From: Phytomonas francai
Taxonomy: Eukaryota; Euglenozoa; Kinetoplastea; Trypanosomatida; Trypanosomatidae
Direction: 5' to 3'
DNA length: 33,960 nucleotides
Assembly (NCBI GenBank): GCA_001766655.1
Contig: MJCC01000028.1
Span: 90,939-124,898 of the forward strand
The notes under the pieces were generated by a model that worked only from the letters and a program-made list of their open reading frames with translations, did not search any database and was not told the DNA's origin. This document shows, piece by piece, positions 1 to 11,700 of this stretch (position 1 is its first letter; every line of letters starts with the position of its first letter). Both the position numbers and the translations under genes were made by a program.

Positions 1-944
1 GGCGTCGCCGGGGCGGCCTCCGGAGAGACGCCGCCGCCCTCGGGGTCCTCCGGCGAGACGCCGCCGCCCTCGGCCGGCGCGCGCGCGACCGCCGGCTCCT
101 TCGGGAGCTGCCGATTGCCGAATTTGCTGACCGCGAGCTCGAGCATCTCGAGGCGCTTGCGATTGCTCTTGGGGTAGCTCCGAAGGGCCTGGATGAAGAC
201 GGCCTGCAGGGTGTGCTGGTCCTCCCGATCCACGAGCTGGCCACCTTGACTCAGCGCCGCGTTCATGAGGTCCACTATGGCGTTTTTGAGCTTCTCAATC
301 ACCTCCTCGCGCTTCTCCTTGCCGTTGGCGCTGGCACTAGGGGCGGGGGGGGTGGTGCTGCTATTTTTGCCCTTCGTCTTACCTTTGGCGGTGTTCTGCT
401 GAGGGGTCTGTGGGGGTCGGACGGAGGACGTGGGTAGGTTCCCTTGCGTGAGGAAGGTGTACGCGCCTAGAATATACGCATCTACTGGTTTCTTCATGGT
501 CTTGAGAAACTGCATAAATACCTTCGAGTCGCCGGCTTTGACGGCCGCCCACGCGAAGAGCTGTCCAACGCGCTGCGCACAATTACTAGGAAGATGAAGC
601 ATCATATGAAGTGCACACTGCACCGTATCCACAACGTGAGAATTTTCTATGTTAACGCTAAGCAATTCGTCGTCCTCGGACTCGTCGATCTTCGCGGCGA
701 TGAGCCGGCCCTCGTTCAGGACCTGTGTGACCGTATCAAACTGCGCCTGACTGGGGTGGTTGAAGCCCCAGCGACAACGCGTGCCCTCGCAGGGCTTATC
801 CCGTTTGAAATTGATTTTGCCCTTGATAAAACTACAGCACCAGTTGTCAGGGTAGCCGTTCAAAGGGCAGCTAGAACCTCCTATACAGCTACGTCTGAGC
901 TGGTGCTCACAAGGATGACCAAAGCTAAATAATTGCATTGTCAT
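1..944 (-). CDS. Atypical CCCH-type zinc-finger protein, C-terminus missing at window edge
   Basis: An uninterrupted frame starts at an ATG at 944 (a second ATG follows two codons later) and runs for 314 codons off the left edge, so the C-terminus is missing. The first 65 residues are rich in Cys and His: GHPCEHQLRRSC, then CPLNGYPDNWCC, then KPCEGTRCRWGFNHP. They resemble one or two CCCH zinc fingers, but the spacing (C-x4-C-x5-H at the end) is not the usual C-x8-C-x5-C-x3-H. A helical stretch follows (about 70-165), then a Thr/Pro/Ser/Lys-rich linker, a second helical stretch (about 205-270) and a Gly/Pro/Glu repeat. CCCH proteins in trypanosomatids often bind mRNA and control its stability or translation; that role is inference here. 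The 3' part is much more GC-rich than the rest of the window. Confidence 0.72.
   Translation of the reverse strand, partial: MTMQLFSFGHPCEHQLRRSCIGGSSCPLNGYPDNWCCSFIKGKINFKRDKPCEGTRCRWGFNHPSQAQFDTVTQVLNEGRLIAAKIDESEDDELLSVNIENSHVVDTVQCALHMMLHLPSNCAQRVGQLFAWAAVKAGDSKVFMQFLKTMKKPVDAYILGAYTFLTQGNLPTSSVRPPQTPQQNTAKGKTKGKNSSTTPPAPSASANGKEKREEVIEKLKNAIVDLMNAALSQGGQLVDREDQHTLQAVFIQALRSYPKSNRKRLEMLELAVSKFGNRQLPKEPAVARAPAEGGGVSPEDPEGGGVSPEAAPAT
19..73. repeat. Two 25-bp direct repeats, 30-bp period, inside the zinc-finger gene
   Basis: Copies at 19-43 and 49-73 differ by one base and are offset by 30 bp. They stay in frame with the minus-strand gene and encode two copies of a PEGGGVSPE-like unit. More copies may lie beyond the left edge. 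The period is a multiple of three, so changes in copy number would keep the frame. Confidence 0.8.
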
Positions 945-1754
945 TTAAGAGATTAAAATAACAATAACTACCTTGTACTTGATGTCTCGCTTTTTTCCTC
1001 CTTCACAAGCGTGAACGTGTGTGTGGATGCGAGGCGTTCCCAACAAATTCGTACACCTATTCTATTTTTTAGATATTATATCCTTTTTGGCTTCTATTTT
1101 GATGAGGCAAATAAAGAAGTCGAATAAAGGGGAAAAAGTAAGGTATAAACGATGCCCTTCCTTCAGGCTGCATTTTAAAAAAAGAATCATAAACAGATAC
1201 AGAGAGTGGTGGAGGGAGAAGAGCCTGAATAGTCTTTGGGAGTAATACTCTGTTAGAAGGGGTCGGAAAAAAAAGACAGAAAAGAAGAAAAAAAGATAAA
1301 AGAGGGAAAAGCAGGCAAATCTCTAAGGTTGGATTTTTTTAAAGGGGACAGTAAGGTTCGCGTGGAGTGAGCATGAATTGGAATCTACATACCAATTTGT
1401 GGGCTATTGTTGTTCATCTTGTTTGGAATTTACGATCCAAAATGGGACGGATCAAGAAAAAAAAAAAGTGTAATCGAAAAGAAGACCTACCTTAAGCATA
1501 AGTGTATCCTAATACGCTAGATTATGAGAAGTAAATTGAAAACACTAATCGATCAGCAAGCAAAGGCAACATGTTGATGTCATCCACAGCCGATTCAATC
1601 CAACCGAGTCATCAACTCAAATGTTATATCTTCACGTTCAGCATGTCGTTCATCATTTACCGTATTTATGTTCGCTCTTTCTCCATATAATCAACGGCAT
1701 TTTTGAAAAGAATTTTAAAATGCACCAAACGAAGTGGTACATTTGGAAAGCTCT
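945..1754. other. Spacer, AT-rich: 3' UTR of SDHAF4 and 5' region of the zinc-finger gene
   Basis: No convincing gene lies here. The plus-strand frame at 1021-1245 is a chance product of Lys/Arg-rich purine tracts. The main feature is a long purine run on the plus strand (pyrimidine on the coding strand) at about 1267-1318. Confidence 0.6.
1250..1318 (-). promoter_or_regulatory. Predicted trans-splice acceptor of the zinc-finger gene
   Basis: On the minus strand an approximately 50-nt pyrimidine-rich tract (1267-1318) is followed by the first AG at 1251-1250, in the context TAACAG. Use of this site would give a 5' UTR of about 305 nt. Another purine-rich stretch near 1196-1225 on the plus strand could support a closer alternative acceptor. 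Confidence 0.45.
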
Positions 1755-2072
1755 TCAAAAATCGTAACAGCGTCCGTTCACCTCCCAGTCGCCATACCTT
1801 GTGGGATCTGGCTGCGTGCACCCGATCACCAGTCCGGTTTCTTCATCAACAACATTGGTTGGGATGGTTCCAGCGAGCTTGTTAAATAACGCCTCCGAAG
1901 ATCCCATTGACGTCGTAAATCGCTTGATATCCTCCTCCTTCATCGGCTCTAGTGTCTCATCAGGCTTGCCAAGAATTGCCAACCTATGCTCAAGGTAGGA
2001 CTTGTCATGAATACGGGAGATGAAGGCACCCCCTTCAGATCCTATGAAAAGGAACCCACAGCGGCGGATCAT
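1755..2072 (-). CDS. SDHAF4: Succinate dehydrogenase assembly factor 4 (DUF1674 family)
   Basis: A 105-residue protein ending in PDPTRYGDWEVNGRCYDF (88-105), the diagnostic C-terminal signature of SDHAF4/Sdh8 (DUF1674), where family members end in a PTRYGDWE..GRC.DF pattern. In the family this small soluble mitochondrial-matrix protein binds the flavinated SdhA subunit before it joins SdhB, protecting against stray oxidant production. The frame is open further upstream to an ATG at 2219. I chose the ATG at 2072 because a good acceptor (TTTTTCAG, AG at 2147-2146) lies between the two, so the longer form would be cut off. The N-terminus MIRRCGFLFIG is consistent with mitochondrial import. The middle (21-87) is less conserved, as usual for the family. 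Confidence 0.85.
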   Translation of the reverse strand: MIRRCGFLFIGSEGGAFISRIHDKSYLEHRLAILGKPDETLEPMKEEDIKRFTTSMGSSEALFNKLAGTIPTNVVDEETGLVIGCTQPDPTRYGDWEVNGRCYDF

Positions 2073-2145
2073 ATTGCTTCCTTCTCTACAAATGGGAACA
2101 ACTATTGCCCCAAGGAAATAAAACCTATACGTGTAAAGACGGTTT

Positions 2146-2160
2146 CTGAAAAATATTAAT
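2146..2160 (-). promoter_or_regulatory. Predicted trans-splice acceptor of SDHAF4
   Basis: The minus strand reads ATTTTTCAG with the AG at 2147-2146. The resulting leader would be about 73 nt and the first ATG downstream is at 2072. A second AG, in the context TTTGTAG near 2087, is a possible alternative and leads to the same ATG. Confidence 0.45.
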
Positions 2161-2682
2161 GATGATAAAATCTTACTAATGAACAGCAGGAAAGATCCCT
2201 TGATACTATACGTTTTCAAAAAAAAAAAAGAGGTATTTTATTTCATAAATATATGACACAAACCCCTCCTCCAGCAATGTGTGCATCTTTGTATGTATAA
2301 TAATTTTCACTTTTACACTTTTATGAATATTTTTGATGTTTATTCCTAAAACAGATTTTTAAAAAAAGAAACGAGATATTTAAAATTTTACATCCTACCA
2401 GCAAAGAGAAAAGAGCATGGATGCAAGCTGTACAGTGAAATTCCGAATGCAAAGAAATGCTCAGCACGATCAAGTTAATCCTATCGAATCAATCCTATGC
2501 TACACAAATAATTGTGAGATAAAGTGGAAAGATGAATAATAAAAAGCCCCTATGATCGAATAAACCTAAATGCTTGCAAACCAGCCACATTTATTATGTT
2601 CTACGATTTTTTACCGAAACCTTCATCAATTATCGGTATCATTTGAATTGATTTTTCCCATCTTCTCTCATATATATGCATT

Positions 2683-2700
2683 GGGGGTAGGGGGTGGGGG
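2683..2700 (+). other. G-run cluster, possible quadruplex on the non-template DNA strand
   Basis: Three runs of five G separated by one or two bases lie on the plus strand about 20 bp past the RAV1 stop codon. In the transcript this is a C-rich stretch of the 3' UTR. Only three runs are present, so an intramolecular quadruplex would need to use split runs. Confidence 0.4.
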
Positions 2701-2721
2701 ATAAAGAGATGCTATTTCATT

Positions 2722-5700
2722 TTATACCTCCATTTTTGACGGTATCTGATACACAAAAGTCCGCCGCAGCGACTCCGGGATCAGCCGTGCGGCCATTAGC
2801 GAACCGTCCTTCAGCCCCGCAAGTAGCACTGAAGGTGCAAACTTTAGATCTAGCACTGACGAGTTTGGACGCCCTTGAAAGGGAGCCATCTGCACACGAG
2901 TGGCTTGTTGTATTAGTGGAAGATATCGTGCCGCCTTCCCCCCAGACGCGTCTGCAACCGACTCATGGTTGCACCCAACGGATTCTGCCTTCAAAGCATA
3001 GTCCGCGATGCCCCCGCTGTGATGGCTCCTGGGCTCGTAATGGTAGACTAAGCGATCTAGACTATCTAGGGGTTCAACACGCGATGGAAGGCTACAAACC
3101 CGGTTGACGGCCTTATCATGCCGGCGCTGAGCGATATCCCTTTGGGTTGGGTGAACATACATAAAATCCCACTGCTTCGCGATGCTGCCATGTGTCCCAG
3201 ACACCGAACCGAGGCCAACCATAGTGCGGCACCGGATAGCCTCTGACACCGTGCCCATCGTGAGGAGCATGGCGAATCCAGAGGAGGTACCAAGCGCGAG
3301 AATAGGATCATAGGGACTGGCTGCGATAGAAGTGATCGTTTCCGCCGAAGCACCGTCGAGGAGGCCCGACGAATGCGCGCCGGTCAAACTAATGCCACTC
3401 GCCCTCGATTGCTGAATCAGCGCGGATAAAGGCACGTCGCTGAGCAGCGTCAGCTTGCCCAAACGAACCATATAGGCCGCGATGAAGCCCTCCACCGAGA
3501 CAACTAACACAACGTCCAGTGAGTTAAGATAGATCGCAAACTCACACGTGAATGGGAGCGCGCAGCGCACCACAACCTCCCCAACCTTCAATGCCGTATC
3601 GATAACTAGAATCTCAGACACCAGCACCGTAACCGGCCGTGTGCGACGATTCTGCCCACTCGGGACACTGCCCGCGCTGGTCAGGGAAAAGCTCATCATC
3701 GACTCCTGAAGGGAGACACCTAAATGACCACTTTCGACTATGCTATCCTCATTCGACGGAAGCGACGTCGTTGCGGTCGTATAGGGGTCGCGACTCTCCT
3801 GACAAGTGGCACCTGTGGGCATTTGCGGTCTGTAATCACATGAGGGGACGATAACGCCGCCGCCCCCTGAAACACCCTTAATCACTGTATGCACACGATG
3901 TGGCTCCAACACCGAGCCTACAGCCACAACCATTGAGGTCTGCTCCCCGCAGAAAAATACTGCCTTCACCTGCGAAGAAAGAAACCATGACGGGAGCCAA
4001 AACATGAGTGCTTTATCCACATCCACGGCAGTAAAGCGCCAGCCCGCTATGGAGCCGTCCTGAAGGCCGACGGCGAACTGCGAGCCGTTTGTGCTGAAGC
4101 TCACTGGCGTCGTCGCACAGCTCCCCCCGGGGCATAAGTACGACGCTATGCATTCTGAAGAAGCGAAAGGGTACAAGTCCAGGTGCCCGTCCGGGTGGTT
4201 GCTGAGGAAGAATGGGAGATGTGGGTGTGATGTCAAGTACATGCTAGGGGCGATGGAAGCCCGTGGACGGGCTGCCAGTGTCGCCGCTGTTGGCGAAGGT
4301 GTCGTTTCAGGAGAGCCGTCTTTTATATTCAGAGCATCCAACAACTTCAACTGTGCTTCAAAGCCACGTGAGAAGGCCGCTGTGGCCATGTTCCGCTCTG
4401 GAGTCTGCGTCTTCAGTGCATCCTCGTGATCTCTAGCGAGAAGCTCACGAAAGCCGTGGCTCACAGATAGACCTGCCTCGGTAGCCCACACCAAACTCTC
4501 GCAGCTTGAATAGTCAAAATCTAGGCAGCGGATGCTGTGGCTGCTATGGTTGAGCAAAAGACGCTCCATAACTAAGGGATCATCTAGAAGAGTTCCTTTC
4601 GTCAAGATCATCAGAAGCAGGTTTCGAAAGGAGCGGTGGGTGTGATTGAGTCTCTGCCAGGACGATTCCATCCACTGAAGCACCGCAAGGCCACTTCGAG
4701 CCAGCTCCCACCCGCAACCACCACCACAGCCCGCTCTACCCTCGGAGTCATGTTCACTTGTAGGTACATCAAAAATTTGGAAAATGGGGTTTCCGCACAC
4801 ACTCGAGCCCCCCCGTCTACGAGTTCCGCGACCGCCCCCCACCACCACGGCACCGGTTTCGCCGCTGGACTGTAGTGAAAAGGTTTGCACAAGTCGTTTT
4901 CGGAGGTCCTCTAAAGTTGCAGCTTCGCCCATCGACGGAAGCCCAAAGAAAAGCTCCGCATGGGCTCTGCAAAGCTGCACCAGAAGACTTATGATGCACG
5001 CAGGTAAGGGTCTCCGCAAATGAGAATTCGTCGATGAAAAATCGGCGAAAGTACCACCTGCCGCATTCCCCTTAAGACCCTCCTCGGCTCCCACCTTTTC
5101 CAGCGTGATATCACCCCCATAACAACCCCAGACAGAGCCCGCTTTGGTTGTCAAGTCTGGTATGAATCGAGAGTCCAACACAAACGTCGACCTCAGAAGC
5201 GCACAAAGAGCTTCCAAGGTGCGGGTAAGGGCGAGCCTCGCCTCCACGAGCACACCATTCGGAGCCGTACTCTTGTCGTTAACGTAGCTCGACTGAAAGC
5301 ACTGCAGATGCGTGTAGCAATCCGCTGCCAAACAGTCAAAGCGCAGGGTTGCGTAAATCAAGCTGCAGCAAAGCAATAAATGGATTCCAAAGCAATTCTG
5401 AGTATCAAATGACTCCGCTTCATGAAATGCCCCCCTGGATTTTGAAGCACTTTCTCTACATAACTGCGATACCCCAGCCGAGATCTCTAACTGCGTATCA
5501 GATGACAACAGATCCGCTGTAGCGATGTAATCCTCTGACACTCTTCTTAAGACCTGAAGTATGTGGGCGCTCATATGGCAACTGAACCATGCAAAATGCC
5601 AATCAAGAAGGTCGACTTCGCGCACAAACAGCTGCCGTCCGGCGTCGGAAGATGAGGCAGGAGCAGAACCCTGGTGAGTCATCCGAACACTTTTTTGATT

Positions 5701-8700
5701 CGAAGCAGCGGCAAACAAGGTCTGATAAAACGCCTTGTACTCCGGAGACAGCGTTGGTAGGTTATCATCGTCCAGGTCACTGCCACTCGGCTCAGTGATG
5801 GCGTGATCCACGGCCTCCCCCCCCATAATGGCGTCGCCCGAGTCATTCTTTGTATGATTATCCTCCCCATGCCTGTCGAGGCACTGTCGACCAAGGTGAT
5901 AGTACAAGCAGCTCCAGAAAGCCACTACGGGGTGCACACACGCCGCTGTGGGAGTCGCGGCCACGGGGATGGCACCACGTGTAAGGTCATGAAGTTGGTA
6001 ACACGATACCTGCGCCAATGCGCATGCCAATGATTGATTTTTTGACCTCGTTGCAACTTCGCTGAGGGAAAGAAATAGGACCATTACAAACACGACATGT
6101 GTAAGACCCTTCGAAAAAGACGAAGGTGATTGGAATCCCTCGGAAATAACTGGATGCAGCGGGGACGATAAAATAGGTGATGGCGGCGACCACTCCACCT
6201 GCTGCAAGTCAGGCATGAGGTAAACGAGTAAATTGGTTAAACAACCCTCTATCTCTATTGTTGGACTCGTCTGCATGACGCTAAGCAGCAGCGGACGCAT
6301 AATGTTATATAACCCCGTGTCAGTCACGACAAGTGGTGTAGATGTACACATTGAGTGAACCAAACTGTATCCATCTCTGTCCGTTTGTGGAGAATGGGAG
6401 GATGCACAATGCCCAGCGCGCAGAGCGCCACGAAGGATCAGCATGGCATACGCGATTTCAGCCTCGACCATATCAACTAAACGCTTCGAAATATCAAACA
6501 TGGAGCTCACTGAAATGTCAACGGCTATCTCCTCCGGTTCTCTCGAGTTTGTCGATGTCAACACTGTTTCGTCCCCCTTATGCCCCCCGAGTAGTGCACG
6601 AGAGTCTGCCGCTGTAGAATCCTTTTCATCCTCATCACCACCACTCTCGTCATCATTAAACCCCTCAAAGATCAGCGTACCCGTGTTATAATCTGCCTGA
6701 AGTCGAGAGTTCCTCCCCACCGTCTTCGGTTTCTCCTCAATAAGTTGCGAACTCAAAGATTTGGCCCATGCGCAAGTAGGGTTCATACGTGATGTCTGCG
6801 CTGTGCTAATACGATGACCCCTGAGCAACCTCTGCACGTTCGCGTAATGGAGCTGAGCGTTCAGATCTAGTCGATGAACCTGACAATAGCGCCCTAAACG
6901 TAGGAGGCACGCGATTTCGCATTCAAATGAAAGAAAGTCCTTTCCACACTGAGACAATTCCACCACCCTTCTGCGTGCGTGGCGCAATATGCACAACACC
7001 TCCGGATGTCCCGTAGGGTGTCTAGCGAGACACTGAAGAGCGTTAATTTTATCCTCCTGACGACCCATTAACCAGTAGAGACATCCTTGTATCCATAGAT
7101 CCATCTGCACTCCGCACATTTCTGCACGCCAAACTTGGAGAAACCACTGCAAATTTTCAGCACGCGTAGTCACTTGTGCATCGCTCGCTCCGTTTTGCTC
7201 AGAGAGGACGCTAGCACGAAGAACAAACAGAGCCAAAGAAGGGTTCTGTTGCCTCTGCAGGATGACCTGGACAGCGCTACGGAGGTCTCCAGCCAAAAGG
7301 AAAAAGGAAGCGGCATAGCTAATCAGGTTCTTGCCTAACGCAGCGTAGGCGTTAGCTGCCGCCACGCGACGGTTGCACTCCTCTCTAAAATCTCGGCTGT
7401 AGAAGCCATGCAACCTGGACTCTTTTCTCTCCTTGCACAGCGCCACCAAAGTGCTCGTATTCCCCGATACACAGTACATCAATGCGCAATTTGGTATGCT
7501 TTTAGTGGCACGGAACTGTTCCCTGGCGACAGCATCTGCTAGCACCCGAAGCTGGTCATGATCCTTCACCCAAAAAGCCACGCCGCACTTCTCCAGCAAT
7601 TCCCAAGTTAGCGCCTTTGAAGAAGGGGGAAGTCCCTCGCCGCCCCCCCCACCCATCGAGGCCTTCGAGAATCTAAACGACAAATCGATAGGCAGGCCAG
7701 GCAAAAGCTCTCGCAGGATTGACGCCTGGGAATCCGACATGGAAGCCCATAAATATGACATCGTCGTGACGACGCGTGCCGCCGTGCGATCGGTGGCAAA
7801 TTGCAGGATAGTGACCCTTCCTCCCCCAGGGCCGGTCGTTGCTGGGCTAAATCCCATCGGCTGCAGCCGCCGCCGCAGCTCGTTCAACTTGAAAAAAAAA
7901 AAAAAACGCGAGGCTGCCTCGTCAAGACTGAGCCCGAAGCGGTGCGCCGCCCCAAGGGCTTCCACAATGCACACAAGGTCAAGCTGAGCCCTACTGCTGA
8001 GCCCGTAAAGGGAAACCTTCGGGAGAAGAACCCTGAGATCTTGTATGAGGGCATTGTCGACAGCAGTATAAAGGGAATGACATGATACGGGCCCGGACAC
8101 TATTAACGTCGTGCCATCCGCAGCGTTCTCTCCGCAAACTTCGTCAAAGGATACAGGACTTGGCGTACAAGAGGCCCACTGATCCCCCTCCATGTGTGCT
8201 ATACGGTGACTAGGGGTGCACAGTTCGTGCGCCAAGGTGGATGCCTGAATAGATAGGGCGTATAACCCCATGGCATCCCCTGGGGTACGCGCTAGAGGCA
8301 GGTGCCCTGTGCCTTTACAACCCATGCACGGAGTCGAAGACCCCGAGAAACCACGTCCTTCAAGTTCAAGGCCTGACATAGCTGTGTCTCTGGCAACCAC
8401 ACACGCCCGAGCAGCTTTCGCTACCGCGCTCAATATCGCGCCCAGTGCCCGCCATCGCTCCATACCGATAAGCTGCATTACAGACTCAGGATGGTACTGC
8501 GCAATGGGTCGTACACAGTCATCAGAGTTAGCGATATCTGAGGCGAATGGAGTGGGCAACATCCTAAGGTAGTCGATACCAACAAAGGAACAAATTAAGT
8601 GAGTTCGATGGGCAACTCGGAACCGCTGCTCTGTTTGCTCATTGTCGACCGGATCATCCTCTCCTGTTGTCATCGTTATGGTCGGTTCAGTTATGTAAGT

Positions 8701-11700
8701 CATGGTCAAAAGATCACCGCTGTTACCGCCACCAAGATTGTTACAATTCTCGACACCACACGATTCCTCTACACACTGAGAGGCTTCAGAATGAACAGCC
8801 GCTGAGATTGAAAATGGGAGCTGTGAAAATTCAAATCGGTGCTGCACATCCTCTATATAACTGTAGCGGTTGCTTGTGCCTTGACCATTGCTGTTCTGGA
8901 AGCCAGGGAAGCATCTTAGCCAGCGGGATACCTTGCATCGATGCTGTACTAATACTTCTCCACGTGGACCTATAAGAAAAGAGCCAACATCAGGTATGAC
9001 CGCCTCTAGTTCAAACACAGGACCCCCATCGCCCCTGTCAGGCTGCATGGCAGGAATCCCGTAGAGAAACAATTCAGTGCTGTCTGTGTCACAGGCCTCG
9101 GATCCCCGTCCCAGTTTCCCCGGGATGAGCGAAGATATCCGCCCTTGGGTAGACTCAAGAGGAAGAAAACGGCGTTTTCGAACAACTACACCAACGACTG
9201 TGTCGTTCATCACAAGTTGTCCTTTAATATCAATAATATGTGTAACGGCCACGCACTCCTCGTGTTCAATGAGAAGTTCAACCCATGGCGGGGGCAAAGT
9301 GGGGCTTCGCACGCGCACCACACACACTGGAGTCGAGACCCCTGCCTCTGTACTGGAACTCTGAGTCACCACTTCGCACTGCACCTCTTTAAAACCTCCC
9401 TTGATTTCCCGCAAGTAAGGTGTGATACGCCGCAATGCTGGTGCTGAAAAATCGACCCCAACCTCGTGCATGGCCTCAGATCCCTTTGACTCGCCAATGC
9501 CGTCATCACCTAGACACCCGGCAAGCTCTCGAGGTTGGAAAAAGGGGTTAGAGATCGGAATCAAAGTTGCGGGTGCCGCACGCGCGATGCGGGCACCCCC
9601 AACTACAATGTTCGGATGCGTCAGATCAGGACTCTCCAGTTCTGCAGGTGCAAGAAGGATTAAAAAACCCGCAGGGTGTCGCCTAGTGCAGGTGGCAATA
9701 TCACTACGGGGAAAATGAGAAGATGATTGCATGCCACTAGAAAAAGTAGAGATAGCTTTCTCTCTCGTATACTGGAGGTCATAAAAAGCGGATAGAAATA
9801 AACACTCCCCGTCAGGCATGACACAGCCACCCCTGAGGGCGTATTGAAGATCTCTGAGGTGAGTATACCGCGGCATAGTGTCGGATACCGCGTTGGAATG
9901 CACCCCTGAGCTTCTGAAATTGTGCGGCGATTCTCCTCCACGCTCATCCCACGACAAAGCGTTTTCTGTATGTAGACAAGCATCGTATTCTCCCTGCTTC
10001 AGATTAGGCAATCGGTTCATATCAGGGTCAAGTGGCCCCAGCAAAGCTGAGGACATCAGCGTCTTATCTAGACATCGGTGCTGCATGGAATGCGTGGCAC
10101 CCCTTCCCGCACTAAAACTCAGTTCGTCGTTGCCCACAGGTGGGAATGTCGTCGGCTTCGGCCCTAGAGTCTTCGAGGAAGGGGTACCATTCTGCATCGA
10201 AGTCAACAGCATCTCGTGCTGTTGTTGCAGAGATCTGAATGGAGATACCCTAATCAGAGCGCTGGTAAATCCCCTCGAGGTCCAGCGGTGCGAGAAGATC
10301 GCGATGCCCCAGCACCCATGCACACCAACAGTGTGGTTCTCTGCAGTCAATGGCTCCCTCCCCAACTCCATGTGAGGGGGCTGACAATCCCCATCATTGG
10401 TAGGGGCCGCGCCGTCGATGGAGCGATCCGTATCCGCAAAAAGAGCCGCGACAAACTTGTCTGCCCCATCAGAGCCCTCACACGCGACGAAGGGATATGC
10501 AAGCGTGCAGAGAGAGAGAATCGGTCGAGAGCCTGCAGCGAGGAAGGATTCGACGCGAAAGGTAGCGGCCGACAGGTCCACCATGATGACGGCTACAATC
10601 CCGCTCACATCGAAGTAACCAACAAAACGATAGCGACGCGCGCCGCTCATTGACAGCTTTGACTGTGGCGTCATAGTCCCCATCTCTAAGGCTCGGTATT
10701 TGTACATTGGTAGCACGTCCATGCGGTATAGTGTCCCGTAGAGCCTGAAGAGTGGAGCAAGAAGATGCGCACATGTCAAGCCCTGAGCCCGCTGCACAGC
10801 AGAGCTCGAGTGCCGATGAAGACCAGATCTATAACAGGAGGTCCACACAGTACCCTCCGCATCAACATTCAGAAACTGCAGGGCATCGCTGAGTGAAGAG
10901 TCTTCTGAGCTGTACGAGAAACTCGGAATCAGGCCAGTGTGCCCTAAAATCAGAGACGGGGCAGATGCCAAAGGGTCTTCCCCTGTCATGTGTTCGCAGC
11001 GAGGAACTAGCTTCGATAAACTGGATTGACCAGTTGAGTACCTAATAAATCTCCTGGATGCGTCCATCTCGCTTGGGCATGGTGAAGCGCACAAACCCTT
11101 GCCACCAGACGATGTCGCTTTGGAAAGCATCGGTGACACTAAAAAAGGTTCAGCACCATAGGCATGTGTGAAAGGGATAACGCCCATGGGAACAAGCTGT
11201 GTGAAACTGCAAAGACTGTGACTTTGATGCGAAACGAAGGGAAAGAGCCCCGAGCTGATTCCGGCATCATTTTCGTCATCGTCAGATGGGCTTGCGCGAT
11301 AGCCGACACCCTCGTCCTGGTGCAATGTGTTGGAGAAGGTAGGCACTGTTGGTATCGAATGTATCGTGTAAAGCATCACGCGCATCACGCCGTTGTAGGG
11401 GTGCACACAGGTAACGCAAAGTAAGGTATGGGTGGAAACACAGTGCCACTCCATGCAATGGATCCGGTAAATTCCAAGGGAAGCCGTCAGGCCGTGTTCA
11501 GGCAATACTGTCAACGGATCCACCACCACACTAGTATCCTCGTGGTGGCCCATTGGCGCGCCGTTCGATGGAGATGAGTTCGCGGGCAACTCGCCCCTCC
11601 CATTAAGGGGCTTACCCCCATGCCTGGATAAAGCAGTCAGCGATGGATCTAACCTGGTGGAAAGCGAAACGAACGGTGTCATGCTCGCACCAGGTGATTT

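Larger units (their letters stand above)
2073..2721. other. Spacer: 3' UTR of RAV1 and 5' region of SDHAF4
   Basis: AT-rich, with no gene seen. It holds a plus-strand A tract at about 2219-2230 (T tract on the coding strand), a likely acceptor at 2146, and a G-rich run at 2683-2700 close to the RAV1 stop codon. Confidence 0.6.

Noticed and set aside
594..932. Plus-strand frame of 112 codons
   Set aside because: It is the antisense shadow of the zinc-finger gene, whose minus-strand frame is longer, runs off the edge and has recognisable Cys/His motifs.
1021..1245. Plus-strand frame of 74 codons in the spacer
   Set aside because: Lys/Arg-rich product of a purine tract, which on the other strand is a splice-associated pyrimidine tract. 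It is on the wrong strand for the unit.
2073..2219. N-terminal extension of SDHAF4 from an ATG at 2219
   Set aside because: The extension is Phe/Ile/Leu/Tyr-rich and derived from AT-rich spacer. A good acceptor at 2146 would remove that ATG, and the family protein is short.
2683..2700. Telomere or subtelomere repeat
   Set aside because: The G runs do not form TTAGGG units, and no telomeric array exists at either window end.
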